DNA from: Paenibacillus assamensis DSM 18201
GTDB lineage: Bacteria > Bacillota > Bacilli > Paenibacillales > Paenibacillaceae
DNA: 64,000 nt
NCBI RefSeq assembly: GCF_000422445.1
Contig: NZ_AULU01000003.1
Span: 248,001-312,000, forward strand
Direction: 5' to 3'
Shown: positions 1 through 10,700 of the stretch, one piece after another
Layout of the letters: every line of letters starts with the position of its first letter
Numbering within the stretch: position 1 is the first letter of the stretch
The notes under the pieces: model-generated
Databases searched by the model: none
What the model was told of the DNA's origin: nothing
The model's input: the letters and a program-made list of their open reading frames with translations, nothing else
Translations under genes and position numbers: made by a program

Positions 1-246
1 TGAACAAACGACTCTTTGGGATCAAAGGAAAAAGGATAGTTGCTCAAAATCTCGTGCCCCCACATCAATATATATAATGCAAACAAAAAGGTCATACATT
101 AATACCACTCACGTACTCATGAAAAAAGGTTGCGCCTGTTTACGCAACCAATACGATCTTTATCCTCGATACAATAAAAATAAAATATATCATTTTTATA
201 TGGCAATCGTCAAAAATCAGCTGCTTGATTTCCGCGAACATTTCAT
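1..246. other. Non-coding left edge
   Basis: AT-rich stretch with no convincing gene. A short plus-strand reading frame at 77-280 has no ribosome binding site and runs across the terminator and the end of the next gene, so I do not call it. The only structured element is the terminator hairpin at 122-149. Confidence 0.6.
122..149 (-). terminator. Terminator of the coiled-coil gene
   Basis: GGTTGCG (128-134) pairs with CGCAACC (143-149) around an 8-nt loop. Read on the minus strand the stem is followed by a run of six T. It lies about 100 nt past the stop of the minus-strand gene at 247-831. Confidence 0.6.
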
Positions 247-831
247 TTATTGCAAAGCTTTATTTAAACGAGTTACCTGATAATTCACATAGGCCTCGTA
301 TTTCCTTATATCTTGCGTTAATTTATCTCGTTCAGCCTCTACCGCACGGAGACGCTCTTCCAGATTGAATTGCAGTACTTCGATTTCTTGTTCATAACGT
401 TTAATTTGGTTGGACATCTCATCAAATTGCTGCTGCTGTGCATTGTATTTTCGATACATCTCTAGAAATAACTGCATCGCATCATGCATCACATATTCGA
501 CTAAAGCTTGCTTGTCCTTCTCAGTCCAATCCGACGATTGCTCCTGACTTACAACTGCTGGTTTGACTGCTCGGCTTGTTTTAAGCGTATCCAGACTTTC
601 CAACACATAGTTATACAAAGAACTTTCGCATCGCTGAATCGGCTGATACAAATTACGCTCATTATCCGGCATTCGTTTCGCAACAAATTGTTTAATAGGA
701 TTCAAACCGTATGCGGACATATTCTTTTCAACGAATTGTTGAATCGCTTGTGATAGGGTTGCATCATATTGCATGTCTCCAAATGATTGACTATTCAGCT
801 CCAATGTTTCTTTATTCAATCTCAGCTCCAT
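247..831 (-). CDS. Hypothetical coiled-coil protein
   Basis: I do not recognise this 194-residue cytoplasmic protein. There is no signal peptide or membrane segment. The N-terminal two thirds is mixed helix. Residues from about 115 to the C-terminus are heptad-like and rich in Glu, Gln, Arg and Leu (QQQQFDEMSNQIKRYEQ and onward), a clear coiled coil. The start chosen is ATG at 831, because GGGGAGGA lies 8 nt upstream; an in-frame TTG six bases earlier is too close to that site. It is monocistronic, reading away from the aldehyde dehydrogenase gene, and has its own terminator. It could be a structural or scaffolding protein, but nothing in the sequence fixes a function. Confidence 0.7.
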   Translation of the reverse strand: MELRLNKETLELNSQSFGDMQYDATLSQAIQQFVEKNMSAYGLNPIKQFVAKRMPDNERNLYQPIQRCESSLYNYVLESLDTLKTSRAVKPAVVSQEQSSDWTEKDKQALVEYVMHDAMQLFLEMYRKYNAQQQQFDEMSNQIKRYEQEIEVLQFNLEERLRAVEAERDKLTQDIRKYEAYVNYQVTRLNKALQ

Positions 832-1296
832 AGACAAAATCCTCCCCGCTCCCGATGTACTTCTACGATGTAATACCTAGCCTAGTAACTGATTTTTTTC
901 TGTGTATGGCCTCCCAAACGATGGAAACAGTCCTCTTCCAAGGCTGCCTGCTCTTTGAAACCTGCTAAATCTCTTACTTCTTTCATAAAATTTTGAAAAA
1001 GTTATATGGATAACTCGATAGGTATCTACTTGAAAATAGAAATTAATAGATTGGCACTCTCTCTATTCATCTAAGATTTACGATAAATTAAATCACAAAG
1101 TGTGACTTTTGTCCTATTAAACAATATCTTATTACCCATTTATTAATGTTATCATGAACTTTCAAATATGTAATGTTTATTTTTGTATTTTTGTATTTTT
1201 TCTTTCGTTATATATAACCATCAGTGCTTGATTGCCATGAAGAGCAAACGATATGATAAATATAATTTCAATTAATAGATGAAGGAGGCTTTCACC
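832..1296. other. Divergent intergenic region
   Basis: AT-rich region of about 465 nt between the coiled-coil gene (minus) and the aldehyde dehydrogenase gene (plus). A weak sigma-A-like promoter toward the dehydrogenase can be proposed: TTGATT at 1228-1233, an 18-nt spacer and TATGAT at 1252-1257. No riboswitch or strong operator was recognised. Confidence 0.35.
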
Positions 1297-2730
1297 TTGA
1301 CCCATTTTACGAAGCACCTCTGGATCAACGGACAATGGATAGACACGGAAGCGTACTATGAACTTCATGCACCCTATGATCAAAAGTTAATTGCCAAGGT
1401 TGCTAAAGCGACTCCCTCGCATGTGAAGGAAGCAATAGATGGTGCACATACTGCTGCATCTCTAATGCGGGCAATGCCTGCCTTTGAGCGTGCGGGCATT
1501 TTAGCGCAAGTTGCGCTGCTGCTGCAAGACCGCAGAGAAGAATTGGCGGTGCTATGCGCCACTGAAGCCGGCAAGCCTATACGCGCAGCGCGTGCGGAAA
1601 TTGATCGCACAATTACGACGTATCAATTCGCCGCCGAGGAAGCGAAGCGCATCTACGGCGAGACGATTCCGATGGATGCAGCCCCTGGCGGCAGCAACCG
1701 GCTTGGCATGACATGGCGCGAGCCGCTCGGAATTGTTGTGGCGATTACGCCATTCAACTTCCCGTTTAATCTTGTCGCGCACAAGCTCGGCCCTGCTTTT
1801 GCGGCAGGCAATACGGTTGTGCTTAAGCCTGCCAATCAGACTCCGCTCAGCGCGCTCGCTATTGCGGAGCTGTTTCAAGAAGCGGGCCTCCCTGCTGGTG
1901 CGCTGCAAGTACTCACTGGCAGCGGCCGTGAGCTAAGTGATGAGCTGCTGCGTGATGAACGAGTGCGCAAAGTGACCTTTACAGGCAGCCCCGAGGTAGG
2001 CAAGACGATTAAAGCAAAAGCCGGCCTGCGCAAAGTTACGCTTGAACTTGGTTCCAATTCAGCCCTCATTATAGAGCCTGATGCGAACATCCCTAACCTT
2101 ATCGAGCGCTGTGTCGAAGGGGCCTTTTCCTATGCAGGGCAAGTTTGCATTTCACTTCAACGCATCTATGTGCACGAGCAGGTATATGAGGAGTTCTGCG
2201 AGCGATTTATTGCACAGACAGCGAAGCTTCGTGTCGGAGATCCGCTAAATGAACATACAGATATTAGCGCGATGATCCATACGAATGAAGTGGATCGCAT
2301 CGAAGCATGGGTGCAAGAAGCGGTTGCGCAGGGTGCTCGGATTGGCTATGGCGGACAGCGGAACGATTCCGCTTGGGAACCAACTGTTCTGCTCGATGTT
2401 ACCCCAGACATGAATGTATCGTGCAAGGAAACATTTGCTCCGGTTGTTTCGATTGTAAAATATCGTGAACTGGACGAAGCGATTGCGCTGACCAACGACT
2501 CTGCCTATGGGCTCAATATTGGCGTCTATACGAGCAATATTGATCGTGCTTTCTATGCGGCAAGAGCATTAGAGGCAGGCGCTGTCATTATTAATGACAT
2601 CCCTACCTTTAGGCTGGATCATATGCCTTATGGCGGTGTGAAAGATAGCGGATACGGTAGAGAAGGTGTCAAATACGCGGTTGAGGAAATGACCGAGCTC
2701 AAATTCGTCTCCATTCGCCTGAACATGTAA
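1297..2730 (+). CDS. NAD(P)-dependent aldehyde dehydrogenase
   Basis: Aldehyde dehydrogenase superfamily enzyme of 477 residues that oxidises an aldehyde to the acid or an acyl product. Visible hallmarks are the cofactor-site segment ITPFNFPFN, the KPANQTP loop, the FTGSPEVG Rossmann loop, the ELGSNSA segment with the general-base Glu, and the catalytic Cys in GQVCIS. Overall it most resembles the lactaldehyde/phosphonoacetaldehyde/GapN-like branch rather than betaine aldehyde dehydrogenases; the substrate cannot be read from sequence. The start is TTG at 1297: GAAGGAGG (1281-1288) lies 8 nt upstream, whereas the in-frame ATG at 1279 overlaps that site. It is followed 42 nt later by a pentapeptide-repeat gene on the same strand, so the two may be cotranscribed. 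Confidence 0.9.
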   Translation: MTHFTKHLWINGQWIDTEAYYELHAPYDQKLIAKVAKATPSHVKEAIDGAHTAASLMRAMPAFERAGILAQVALLLQDRREELAVLCATEAGKPIRAARAEIDRTITTYQFAAEEAKRIYGETIPMDAAPGGSNRLGMTWREPLGIVVAITPFNFPFNLVAHKLGPAFAAGNTVVLKPANQTPLSALAIAELFQEAGLPAGALQVLTGSGRELSDELLRDERVRKVTFTGSPEVGKTIKAKAGLRKVTLELGSNSALIIEPDANIPNLIERCVEGAFSYAGQVCISLQRIYVHEQVYEEFCERFIAQTAKLRVGDPLNEHTDISAMIHTNEVDRIEAWVQEAVAQGARIGYGGQRNDSAWEPTVLLDVTPDMNVSCKETFAPVVSIVKYRELDEAIALTNDSAYGLNIGVYTSNIDRAFYAARALEAGAVIINDIPTFRLDHMPYGGVKDSGYGREGVKYAVEEMTELKFVSIRLNM

Positions 2731-2772
2731 AGCCAACACATTCATGAGAAGATATGAAGGGAAACATGCCAA

Positions 2773-3507
2773 ATGACTTCCATCGCTGACAATACCAAGG
2801 CTACCTCTAGCAGCACCGTAAAAAATAAAGACAAGAACAAAGATAAACCTAAAGATAAGAGCAACTCACAACACAAACGTACAGCACCAAAACTGCCTCA
2901 GGCGCTGGATTGTGCGCCTGCCTCTGAATTATGGTTGGCAGATGAGCAAATGCTCTCATATGCTTTATATCAAGACGGAATTATTGAACATCAGAACGCT
3001 GCCAGCGTTTCCATCGAAAAGGTCATTTTTCAAAATGTTACGTTTCGTGATATGTCACTGCCCAAGCTTGAGCTTACCGATGTTCGCTTCGACAATTGCG
3101 ACTTATCCAATGTAGACTTTAGCGGTGTCATCGCACATCGCGTAGAATTCCGCAATTGCAAGTTAATGGGCATCGACTTGCTAAGTTCGACGCTGCGACA
3201 TCTATCATTTCAACGATGTTTGGGCGACTATGCTACCTTTCGCTTTGCTAACATCAAACATACGGAGTTCATAGAGAGTTCTTTTGTGAAGTCAGACTTC
3301 TACCACAGCGTACTGTCTGATATCTATTTCAAGGAAGCCAATATCGATCAGTCTCAGTTTTCTAGCACCAAATTGGCAGGCATTGATATTAGCGGCTGTC
3401 ATTTCTTCAACTTAGGCGTTACACTGGAAGATTTAAAGGGGTGTATCATCTCCCCTGCACAAGCGATAGCATTATCCAAAATATTTGGTCTAATAATTAA
3501 AGAGTAA
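2773..3507 (+). CDS. Pentapeptide-repeat protein
   Basis: Protein of 244 residues. Residues 1-40 are a Lys/Ser/Thr-rich low-complexity tail. From about residue 75 to 215 there are tandem pentapeptides of the A(D/N)LXX type, for example VRFDNCDLSNVDFSG and FKEANIDQSQFSS, with Phe, Leu or Ile in every fifth position, which predicts a right-handed quadrilateral beta-helix. The C-terminal cap (GCIISPAQAIALSKIFG) resembles the helical dimerisation cap of Qnr/MfpA proteins, which mimic DNA and protect gyrase. That similarity is only architectural; quinolone protection is not shown. It follows the aldehyde dehydrogenase gene and precedes a bidirectional terminator. Other pentapeptide proteins have no known function, so the role remains open. 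Confidence 0.8.
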   Translation: MTSIADNTKATSSSTVKNKDKNKDKPKDKSNSQHKRTAPKLPQALDCAPASELWLADEQMLSYALYQDGIIEHQNAASVSIEKVIFQNVTFRDMSLPKLELTDVRFDNCDLSNVDFSGVIAHRVEFRNCKLMGIDLLSSTLRHLSFQRCLGDYATFRFANIKHTEFIESSFVKSDFYHSVLSDIYFKEANIDQSQFSSTKLAGIDISGCHFFNLGVTLEDLKGCIISPAQAIALSKIFGLIIKE

Positions 3508-3525
3508 TAGGAAGTCTATAAATAT

Positions 3526-3575
3526 AAAAAGGCAGCCCTTTCCCCTCTAAATATGGGAGAGAGAGCTGCCTTCCT
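3526..3575. terminator. Bidirectional terminator
   Basis: GGCAGC (3531-3536) pairs with GCTGCC (3565-3570), extended by CCTC/GAGG-type pairing inside. The A-run at 3526-3530 becomes a T-run on the minus strand, so it can end the minus-strand exoprotein gene at 3728 as well as the pentapeptide gene. Confidence 0.7.
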
Positions 3576-3727
3576 TCATTGCTATTATTTATTATTACTA
3601 GAGTTATAGTCTGCTTCCTATTTCAACAGACTCCGCGTTTAACATAGATTGTATAGGGTTTCTGTCCAAAGGTTCCCCTTATGGCACATGCATTAACCGT
3701 TATCTATCTCTACTACCCGTGTTACAC

Positions 3728-6700
3728 TTATCTATCGGTAATTCGATTTTTGATACTCCACTTCGCATCACCAATCCACTGAGGACGGACAACAGGCAAA
3801 TCTTTCAATGGTGGTTCTACAAGTAATTCCATAGGTATTACTATAATCGTTTCTATAGGTTCGTCGGCGTTAAACGGCTGCGGCAGCGTCACGCAAGTCT
3901 GTACCGTCACACAAGTTTGCAAAGGCCAGCTTACCAGACCTTTCTTATCTTTTGCCCTCACCTGTAGACGATACGACTTGCCTGGAGTAAGCCCTGTCGC
4001 CCACGTGTAAGAGTTAATATTTCCCGCAACCGTTACTGGAGCCAACGCTCCGTTTCGCTCTAAGATTTCATACGCTTCGATTCCATCCAAATCAATCGCA
4101 CTTGGCCACGAAAGGGTAAATGATTTGTACGTAACATCACTTACGCTCAACTGTGCACCAGAAGGCCATGTAGGCGCTACCTTATCGTCATCACGAATGC
4201 TAATGTCCAACTGACGATGCGTACCTAACTTAGCACCGCGAGTTGGGGATTGCAGCTTCACTTTAAATGAACGCTCCTGATCCGACTTGTCGTTATTAAG
4301 CAGAGGAATCAAGACGGTCTTCTCCGTCTCTCCATCCGCAAACGTCAACGTGCCCGTCGAAGCAACGTAATCTACACCAGCTAATCCAGTTCCGTCTTCC
4401 GTTCCATATACAACGCTTGTGACTCCACTACGATCACCAACACGTTTCACCTTCACTTGTGCATAGCCTGAATGCTCCCATACTTGCTGCGAAGCATGGT
4501 TGAACTGCAAGCTTCCAGACACGAGAAGATTGTCATATACAGTTAGATCTCCCCTATCCTGAAGCCTACTAGCAATATCATCTTTTCCATCCCCATTAAA
4601 ATCACCAATTAGATATTGGGAACCATACCAGAATTTCATATTGCCTACATACAAACCTTGCAGTTGGAAGCCACCATTCCCATCATTCACGACTGCTTCA
4701 ACGCCTGCTAGGTAGACAAATACAAAATCCTTATCGTCATCACCATTCAAATCAGCAAGCCGAATCTCATATATCCACTCTGTCGCAGGAATACGATAAG
4801 TTCCATCGAAGCTCCCTTGCGCATTTCCATAATAAACGACGACTTCTTGTTGCGTATTAAAACCATGAAAAGCAACAATATCCGTATAGCCATCTTTATT
4901 AAAGTCGGCTGCCTGAGGGCTAGTTCCCTTTTCAATGACTTTTAACTTTGTAAAGGTTCGATCACCATTGTTCTTGTACAGATGCAATTTTTCATGCTGA
5001 TAACCTCCTTCATAAGCAGCAATATCCAGATGACCATCGCCATTCCAATCTCCACTCAATACACGGTAAGCAGTATGAGCCAACGGTTGTCGCATTACCT
5101 CTGTAAAAGCGTAGTTGCCGCTGCCTTGCAGCATAATAAGTTCATTGCTGCTCTCATAAACAATATCGTTTATACCATCATTCGTGAAATCACCGATTTG
5201 ATAATCATAATGTGATCGTAGAGGTATATCTGTAACTTGCTCATATCCGCCGCTCTCATTCTCGCTCGTGACGCAGATTCCACTGCCTCCAGAAGCAAGC
5301 CATTCTTCTTTACCATCCTGATTCAAATCCAGACTGTACTTGACTCTTCCACATTGCTCAATCGGCAGCCTGCCATAGAACTGCCAGGTTTGATCGGACA
5401 GAACTTGGGCTATATTTGTTCGTCCGTGTCCATCATGCACTATTAATTCATCAAAGCCATCGCCATTGCTATCCGCCTTATGCAGAGTATATTTATGCTC
5501 CAGCAAGTAACGGAAATTCACACTATTCACCTGATAAGAAGGAAGAGATGGTGCTTCACTTGTTTTCGGAAGTGTGACATGCCCCGACAACGTTTTGCCA
5601 CGTTCGCCATTTGCATTTTTCGCAGTCACCTGCACATGATACGTTTTCCCCGGTACAAGACCTTTCAACGTATGACTATAAACGTTTTTCGTCACCGTAA
5701 CAGGAGCAAAGGCTTGAGTGGTTTCCTTGATCTCGTAAGATTCAATTCCCACTTGGTCTTGAGCTTGCGGCCATACTGCGGTCATCGAGTACGGTGTAGC
5801 ATCCGCAATGTCCACGATTGCTCCATTCGGCCACTGCGGCACGGCTGAGTTAGAGCGAATTTGAATATTTATTTTCCGATTAAGACCGAGCGCCACCCCA
5901 CTTGTCGGATATTTTAATCGAACCGAAAATGCACGAGTTCCTTCAAAGCTGCCAACTGTTGTAATGGGAACCGACACCGTTTTAACCGTTTCACCGTCAT
6001 GAAAAGCTAAAGAACCTGCTGTTCGCTTATAATCAGTTCCTGCCTTGGCTGTGCCATCAAGGGTATCGTACTCGACTAGCGTATAGCCCGAGCTTCCTCC
6101 TGTACGCCGTACCTCCACCTGCACCGTATCTGCATGCGCGGCTACTTCTTTTTCGGCTTGGTTAAAGTGCACCTCGCCATTGAATGGGAAATTAAGTGCC
6201 ACGCCTGTTGCTTTGTTGAAGTAATGAGGATAAGATACCAAGTCCTCTCTGCCATCTCCATTGAAGTCCACCACTTGATTGGGTATAACCATTACATCGA
6301 TTTTCTCAGGCACACTAAACTTCCCATTTCGGTTCCATAATACATATTCAAAGTAATTCTCCCAATCATCATAGAGAATGAGATCTGGATATCCGTCCGC
6401 GTTCACATCCGTGCTGAACATTCTATAATAACGGGTAACATGACCAATCTCATCTTTACGAGCGAATTGCGCTCCTATATCACCGTAATGAACTTCGTAT
6501 TTCCCACCTCTACCAATAATGTCGGTAAATCCGTCTTGGTTAACATCTACAGCTTCAAAATCATAGCCCAACCCAAGTGTCTTCGCATGAGAAAATCCAA
6601 ATTGTCCATTCCCTGTAAATAGAACAATAGGTTTTTGGTACAATTGATAAGCAAAGTCCAGATGCCCATCCTTATTCCAGTCACCTGTTTTAACATGTAC

Positions 6701-7321
6701 ATAACCATACAGCGCTTCCGTCTGGTGCGTGTAGCTGCCTACTTCTGTATAGGTTAAACTAGCGCTTCCCTTCAAATAATGAACTTTTGTAGAAGAAACA
6801 AGAATAAGGTCTTTAATACCGTCTTTATTAAAATCAGCAATTGCCTGTTCCGAATAAGCGGCGGAGGTAAGCGGAATGGCACTTTTCAACTCATAGGAAC
6901 CTACTGCATTTCGTCCAAATATTTCGACCTGTGATGGGCTGAATACTAAAACTTCACCAAATTGGTCATCATCCAAGTCTTCAATATGTACTCGCTCTAA
7001 ACTCGGATCCGCCTGCTTCGCTGTTACTGGTTGCCGTGTGAATGTGCCATCTGAGGCAACATAATAAAGGACGAGTAAATGATCGTTAGTAATGACGGCA
7101 AGGTCAGCGTTTCCTTCATTGTTCAAGTTTCCAACATGTTCAGTGCGCACCGGATCATTTACCGTAATATTATTCCATCTGTAGTAGTTGCTATTATTTT
7201 TGTTGTCGGCAGGTGGAGCTGCCTGTGCAGTGAATAAAGCCGGAAACATCGAGGCGACCAAAAATACGGTGAGCATAAGTGCAAAATTTCTCCGTGCGAA
7301 AATACCCCTTTTTTTTAGCAT
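3728..7321 (-). CDS. Secreted FG-GAP/Calx-beta/FnIII protein, copy 1
   Basis: 1,197-residue exported protein. Signal peptide residues 1-34 (ARRNFALML hydrophobic core, likely cleavage after AQA). Two matching halves follow. Residues about 45-380 hold seven FG-GAP/VCBS repeats, each with a Dx(D/N)xDGxxD-type calcium loop (DFNKDGIKD, DWNKDGHLD, DVNQDGFTD, DVNADGYPD, DFNGDGRED and two degenerate ones), enough for one seven-bladed propeller. Residues 385-490 are a Calx-beta domain and 493-582 a fibronectin III domain. The same order repeats: seven FG-GAP repeats 594-925, Calx-beta 930-1040, FnIII 1042-1133, then a proline-rich tail. No LPXTG, SLH or cell-wall-binding domain is seen, so it is probably released or held non-covalently. 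First of three tandem paralogues; AGAGGAGA ribosome site precedes the ATG. The role is unknown; the domains suggest calcium-stabilised binding to glycans or proteins. Confidence 0.88.
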   Translation of the reverse strand: MLKKRGIFARRNFALMLTVFLVASMFPALFTAQAAPPADNKNNSNYYRWNNITVNDPVRTEHVGNLNNEGNADLAVITNDHLLVLYYVASDGTFTRQPVTAKQADPSLERVHIEDLDDDQFGEVLVFSPSQVEIFGRNAVGSYELKSAIPLTSAAYSEQAIADFNKDGIKDLILVSSTKVHYLKGSASLTYTEVGSYTHQTEALYGYVHVKTGDWNKDGHLDFAYQLYQKPIVLFTGNGQFGFSHAKTLGLGYDFEAVDVNQDGFTDIIGRGGKYEVHYGDIGAQFARKDEIGHVTRYYRMFSTDVNADGYPDLILYDDWENYFEYVLWNRNGKFSVPEKIDVMVIPNQVVDFNGDGREDLVSYPHYFNKATGVALNFPFNGEVHFNQAEKEVAAHADTVQVEVRRTGGSSGYTLVEYDTLDGTAKAGTDYKRTAGSLAFHDGETVKTVSVPITTVGSFEGTRAFSVRLKYPTSGVALGLNRKINIQIRSNSAVPQWPNGAIVDIADATPYSMTAVWPQAQDQVGIESYEIKETTQAFAPVTVTKNVYSHTLKGLVPGKTYHVQVTAKNANGERGKTLSGHVTLPKTSEAPSLPSYQVNSVNFRYLLEHKYTLHKADSNGDGFDELIVHDGHGRTNIAQVLSDQTWQFYGRLPIEQCGRVKYSLDLNQDGKEEWLASGGSGICVTSENESGGYEQVTDIPLRSHYDYQIGDFTNDGINDIVYESSNELIMLQGSGNYAFTEVMRQPLAHTAYRVLSGDWNGDGHLDIAAYEGGYQHEKLHLYKNNGDRTFTKLKVIEKGTSPQAADFNKDGYTDIVAFHGFNTQQEVVVYYGNAQGSFDGTYRIPATEWIYEIRLADLNGDDDKDFVFVYLAGVEAVVNDGNGGFQLQGLYVGNMKFWYGSQYLIGDFNGDGKDDIASRLQDRGDLTVYDNLLVSGSLQFNHASQQVWEHSGYAQVKVKRVGDRSGVTSVVYGTEDGTGLAGVDYVASTGTLTFADGETEKTVLIPLLNNDKSDQERSFKVKLQSPTRGAKLGTHRQLDISIRDDDKVAPTWPSGAQLSVSDVTYKSFTLSWPSAIDLDGIEAYEILERNGALAPVTVAGNINSYTWATGLTPGKSYRLQVRAKDKKGLVSWPLQTCVTVQTCVTLPQPFNADEPIETIIVIPMELLVEPPLKDLPVVRPQWIGDAKWSIKNRITDR

Positions 7322-7505
7322 ACCAATTTCTCCTCTACTAGATTAGTAAAAGCAAAAGTGTCAGGATAACGATGATGATGAAGTAATGCATTTGTGCAAA
7401 AAAAACCGTGGTGAGATATTGTGTCGAATATGAGGGAGTAACGAGGGAGTCGTACAGTAAGAAAGGTGCTATTTTGAAAAAATGAAGAAATATGTCTATC
7501 TGTCT

Positions 7506-7566
7506 GTATCGTAGCACATTTAAGAGCCCAAACAACTGATCTGGCAAAACTAGTGGAATTGTTACA
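7506..7566 (-). promoter_or_regulatory. Promoter and upstream element of copy 1
   Basis: Minus-strand TGCTACGATAC (7516-7506) looks like an extended -10 box (TGC followed by TACGAT). Upstream lie TTTGGGCT (7532-7525), CACTAGTTTTGCC (7555-7543) and TGTAAC (7566-7561). The same four blocks occur at identical spacing before copy 2. A position about 40-65 nt upstream of the presumed start of transcription would suit an activator site. The protein that binds is unknown. Confidence 0.5.
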
Positions 7567-7617
7567 GCAACCTCCATTTTATCTACCTTTTCGAGCTTGC
7601 ATCTCTTATTTACACAT

Positions 7618-7652
7618 AAAAAAAGAAGCCTGCTCCATTACAGGAGCAAGGC
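7618..7652 (-). terminator. Terminator of exoprotein copy 2
   Basis: GCCTGCTCC (7628-7636) pairs with GGAGCAAGGC (7643-7652) with one bulged base. The minus-strand reading continues into a T-rich tract (complement of 7618-7624). Confidence 0.7.
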
Positions 7653-7747
7653 TGTCTCTCTCTTCATGATACGTTATGAAATTACGCTATCTACTCCATC
7701 GTGTCAGACGTACTTCTTACTTACTAATCTTCACTTTCTATTCACGA

Positions 7748-10700
7748 TTAGCGAGTCCCACGCCGCACCGCTAAAGTCAGTCTTTCATCGCCCAGCCACT
7801 GAGGAAGTACGTATGGAAGATCGATCAAAGGCGGCTCAATAGGTAGTTCACTTGGTAATTGTATCGGCACATCAATGGGTTCTGTTGAATGTAACGGCTT
7901 CGGCAGCTTCACGCATGCCTGCACGGTCACACAAGACTGAAGCGGCCAGCTTGTCAGCCCTTTCTTATCCTTCGCTCTTACTTGCAATCGATATGACTTG
8001 CCCGAGGTCAGCCCTGATGACCATGTATAAGTATTTACATTGCCAGCTACCGTCACAGGAGCTAACGCTCCATCCCGCTCTATAATTTCATACGATGCAA
8101 TGCCATCCAAGTCGATTGCGTTCGGCCATGAAATCGTAAAGGAACGATACGTTACATCGCTTACAGTCAGCTTCGCGCCGACAGGCCATGTAGGTGCAAG
8201 ATTGACATCCTTGCTAAGGTTCACTTCTAACTGATGATACTGGCCTAGCTTGGCACCGCGAGTTGGTGATTGCAGCTTCACTTTAAACTTCCGATTCACA
8301 TTCGATGTTCCGTTCTTGATTAGTGGGATTTTAACCGTTTTCTCCGTCTCACCATCTGCAAATGTCAGCGTTCCCGTAGAGGCAGCGTAATCTACGCCCG
8401 CTAATGCGGTTCCATCCTCCGTTCCGTAAACAACACTCGTAACTCCGTGACGATCACCTACGCGTTTCACCTTCACTTGTACGAACTCCGCAGTTTCCTG
8501 CACATGTTGTGAAGCATTGCTGAATTGCAAGGACCCCGAAGTCAACCTATTATCATACAATTCAAACCCGCTATAATCTTCCCGCCTGTAACCAATATCA
8601 TCTTTGCCATCACCATTGAAATCTCCCATCAAATAGCGAGAACTGAACCACATCATCTCATTAAATACACCTTGTGGTTGGAAACTGCCCTTCCCTTGAT
8701 TCACGACTGCTTCTACTCCAGAAAAATAGACCAGTACAAAATCTTTATTTGAATCATTATTCAAATCTGCTAGATGAATTTCATACACTCCATACGGTGG
8801 GGTGTAACGATAAGGCGTATTATCAAAAGAGCCCTGCGCATCCCCGTAATAAACAAACACATCTGAGCCCCAATGAGAAGTTACGATATCATCATAGCCA
8901 TCGCCATTGAAGTCTGCTGCTTGCGGCGTTGTCGGGTTATGAATTTCTTTTATTTTTTCAAATCTATTCCCGTTATTTTTGTATACATGTAAATTTCCAT
9001 CAAAAACAGCTACATCCATTTTGCCATCGCCATTCCAATCCCCTGTTAACACCTGCACTCCATTAAGATAAAGAGATTGTTCAAAAACCCGCGTGAACGT
9101 ATAATCGCCGTTACCTTTAAGAATACCAAGCGTCCCACCCGAAATATACACGATATCCTGAATTCCCTCTTTCGTAAAATCCACGATCTTATAATCAGTG
9201 TACGATGGTATTGAGGCCACCTTTTCGTAAGCTTGCATACTACCTTCGGCAACAATACCGATACTTGGAGCTATCCACTCTTCCTTCCCATTCCTGTTAA
9301 AGTCAGCTCGGTAGCTGTTTTCTCCTCCCTGTCCTAATGGCAGTCGTCCATGGAAAAGCCATGATTGATCGGAATTGAGTTTGACCATCATCGTTGACCA
9401 CTGATCATAGACAACTAATTCATCGGAGCCATCCCCGTTACTATCAACGGCATTCATTTTGTACCCTCTAGAAAAAAGGCCAAACCTTACTGGATTCCAG
9501 CGATACGATGGCTCATTCTGAATATTATTACTAACTGGAATCGTAATATGTCCTCTCAATGCTTGACTCACTTTACCGTGCTCATTTTTTGCTGTCACTT
9601 GGAAATGATACGTCTTCCCTGGAACAAGCCCCGTATTCCACGTATAACTATATACGTCTTTCGTAACGGAAACGGGAGCCAGCGATTGGTCTTTTTCGCT
9701 AATTTCGTAAGATTGAATGCCCTTGCTGTCTTGGGCCTGCGGCCATACGATCGTTACTGAACTCGATGTCACATCTGCAATATCAACAACTGCTCCATTT
9801 CGCCAGTGAGGTACCGTTTCGTTAGCGCGAATGTGGATATTAATCGTTTGGTTTTGACCAAAATTAGTACCATTTGTGGGGTTTTTTAAGCGAATCGAGA
9901 ATGTACGAGCACCTTGAAAGCGATTTACAGATATAATTGGAACTGTCAATGACTTGACCGTCTCACCATTATTAAATTCCAGAACCCCGGACGTCTTTGT
10001 ATAATCAGTTCCGGCTTTGGCTGTACCATCTTGCGTTGCATATTCAATGATGCTATGAACTGCACTACCTCCTGTACGCTCCACCTGCACTTGCACCGAT
10101 TGTTGATGGGCTTCTATTGTCTGCTCCTTTTGACTAAATTGAATCTGTCCTGAGACGCCATTATTTCGTATAACGACAATTTCATGTGTATAATAATTTT
10201 GGTTGGACACAAAATCATCTCTGCCATCTCTATCGAAATCCAACAGTTGATACGTATGATTTGAATAGACAAATAGACGGGATTGCTCAGGCATACTGTA
10301 TTTCCCATTCCGATTCCACAAAATGTACGTATAATAGTCCGTAGAATCATAGAGAACAAGATCCGGATAGCCGTCCTTATTCACATCTGTACTAAATATT
10401 TCAAAATACCCATCTACAAACTCAACCGAGGATTTTTGAGTAAACTGTCCGTTCATATCTCCATAGTACACTTCATATCGATAGTGATAGTTCCCACGGT
10501 TGTAGCCGATAAGATCAGTAAATCCATCCTGATTCACATCATCGGTTACAAAAGAGTGGATGGAAATCTCCTTTAGATAAGAGAATCCCAATTCTCCATT
10601 CCCTTTAAACAAAACTGCCTGCTGTCCATATAGCTGATAGACGAAGTCTAAATGACCATCATTATTCCAATCACCTGTTTCTATTGTTACCTGGCCATAC

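Larger units (their letters stand above)
7322..7747. other. Leader and promoter region of exoprotein copy 1
   Basis: Holds the terminator of copy 2 (7618-7652), a promoter block shared with copy 2 (7506-7566) and an untranslated leader of roughly 180 nt before the ATG of copy 1. No coding sequence is supported. Confidence 0.6.

Noticed and set aside
77-280. 67-codon plus-strand reading frame at the left edge
   Set aside because: No ribosome binding site, overlaps the terminator hairpin and the end of the minus-strand gene, and shows no protein-like composition.
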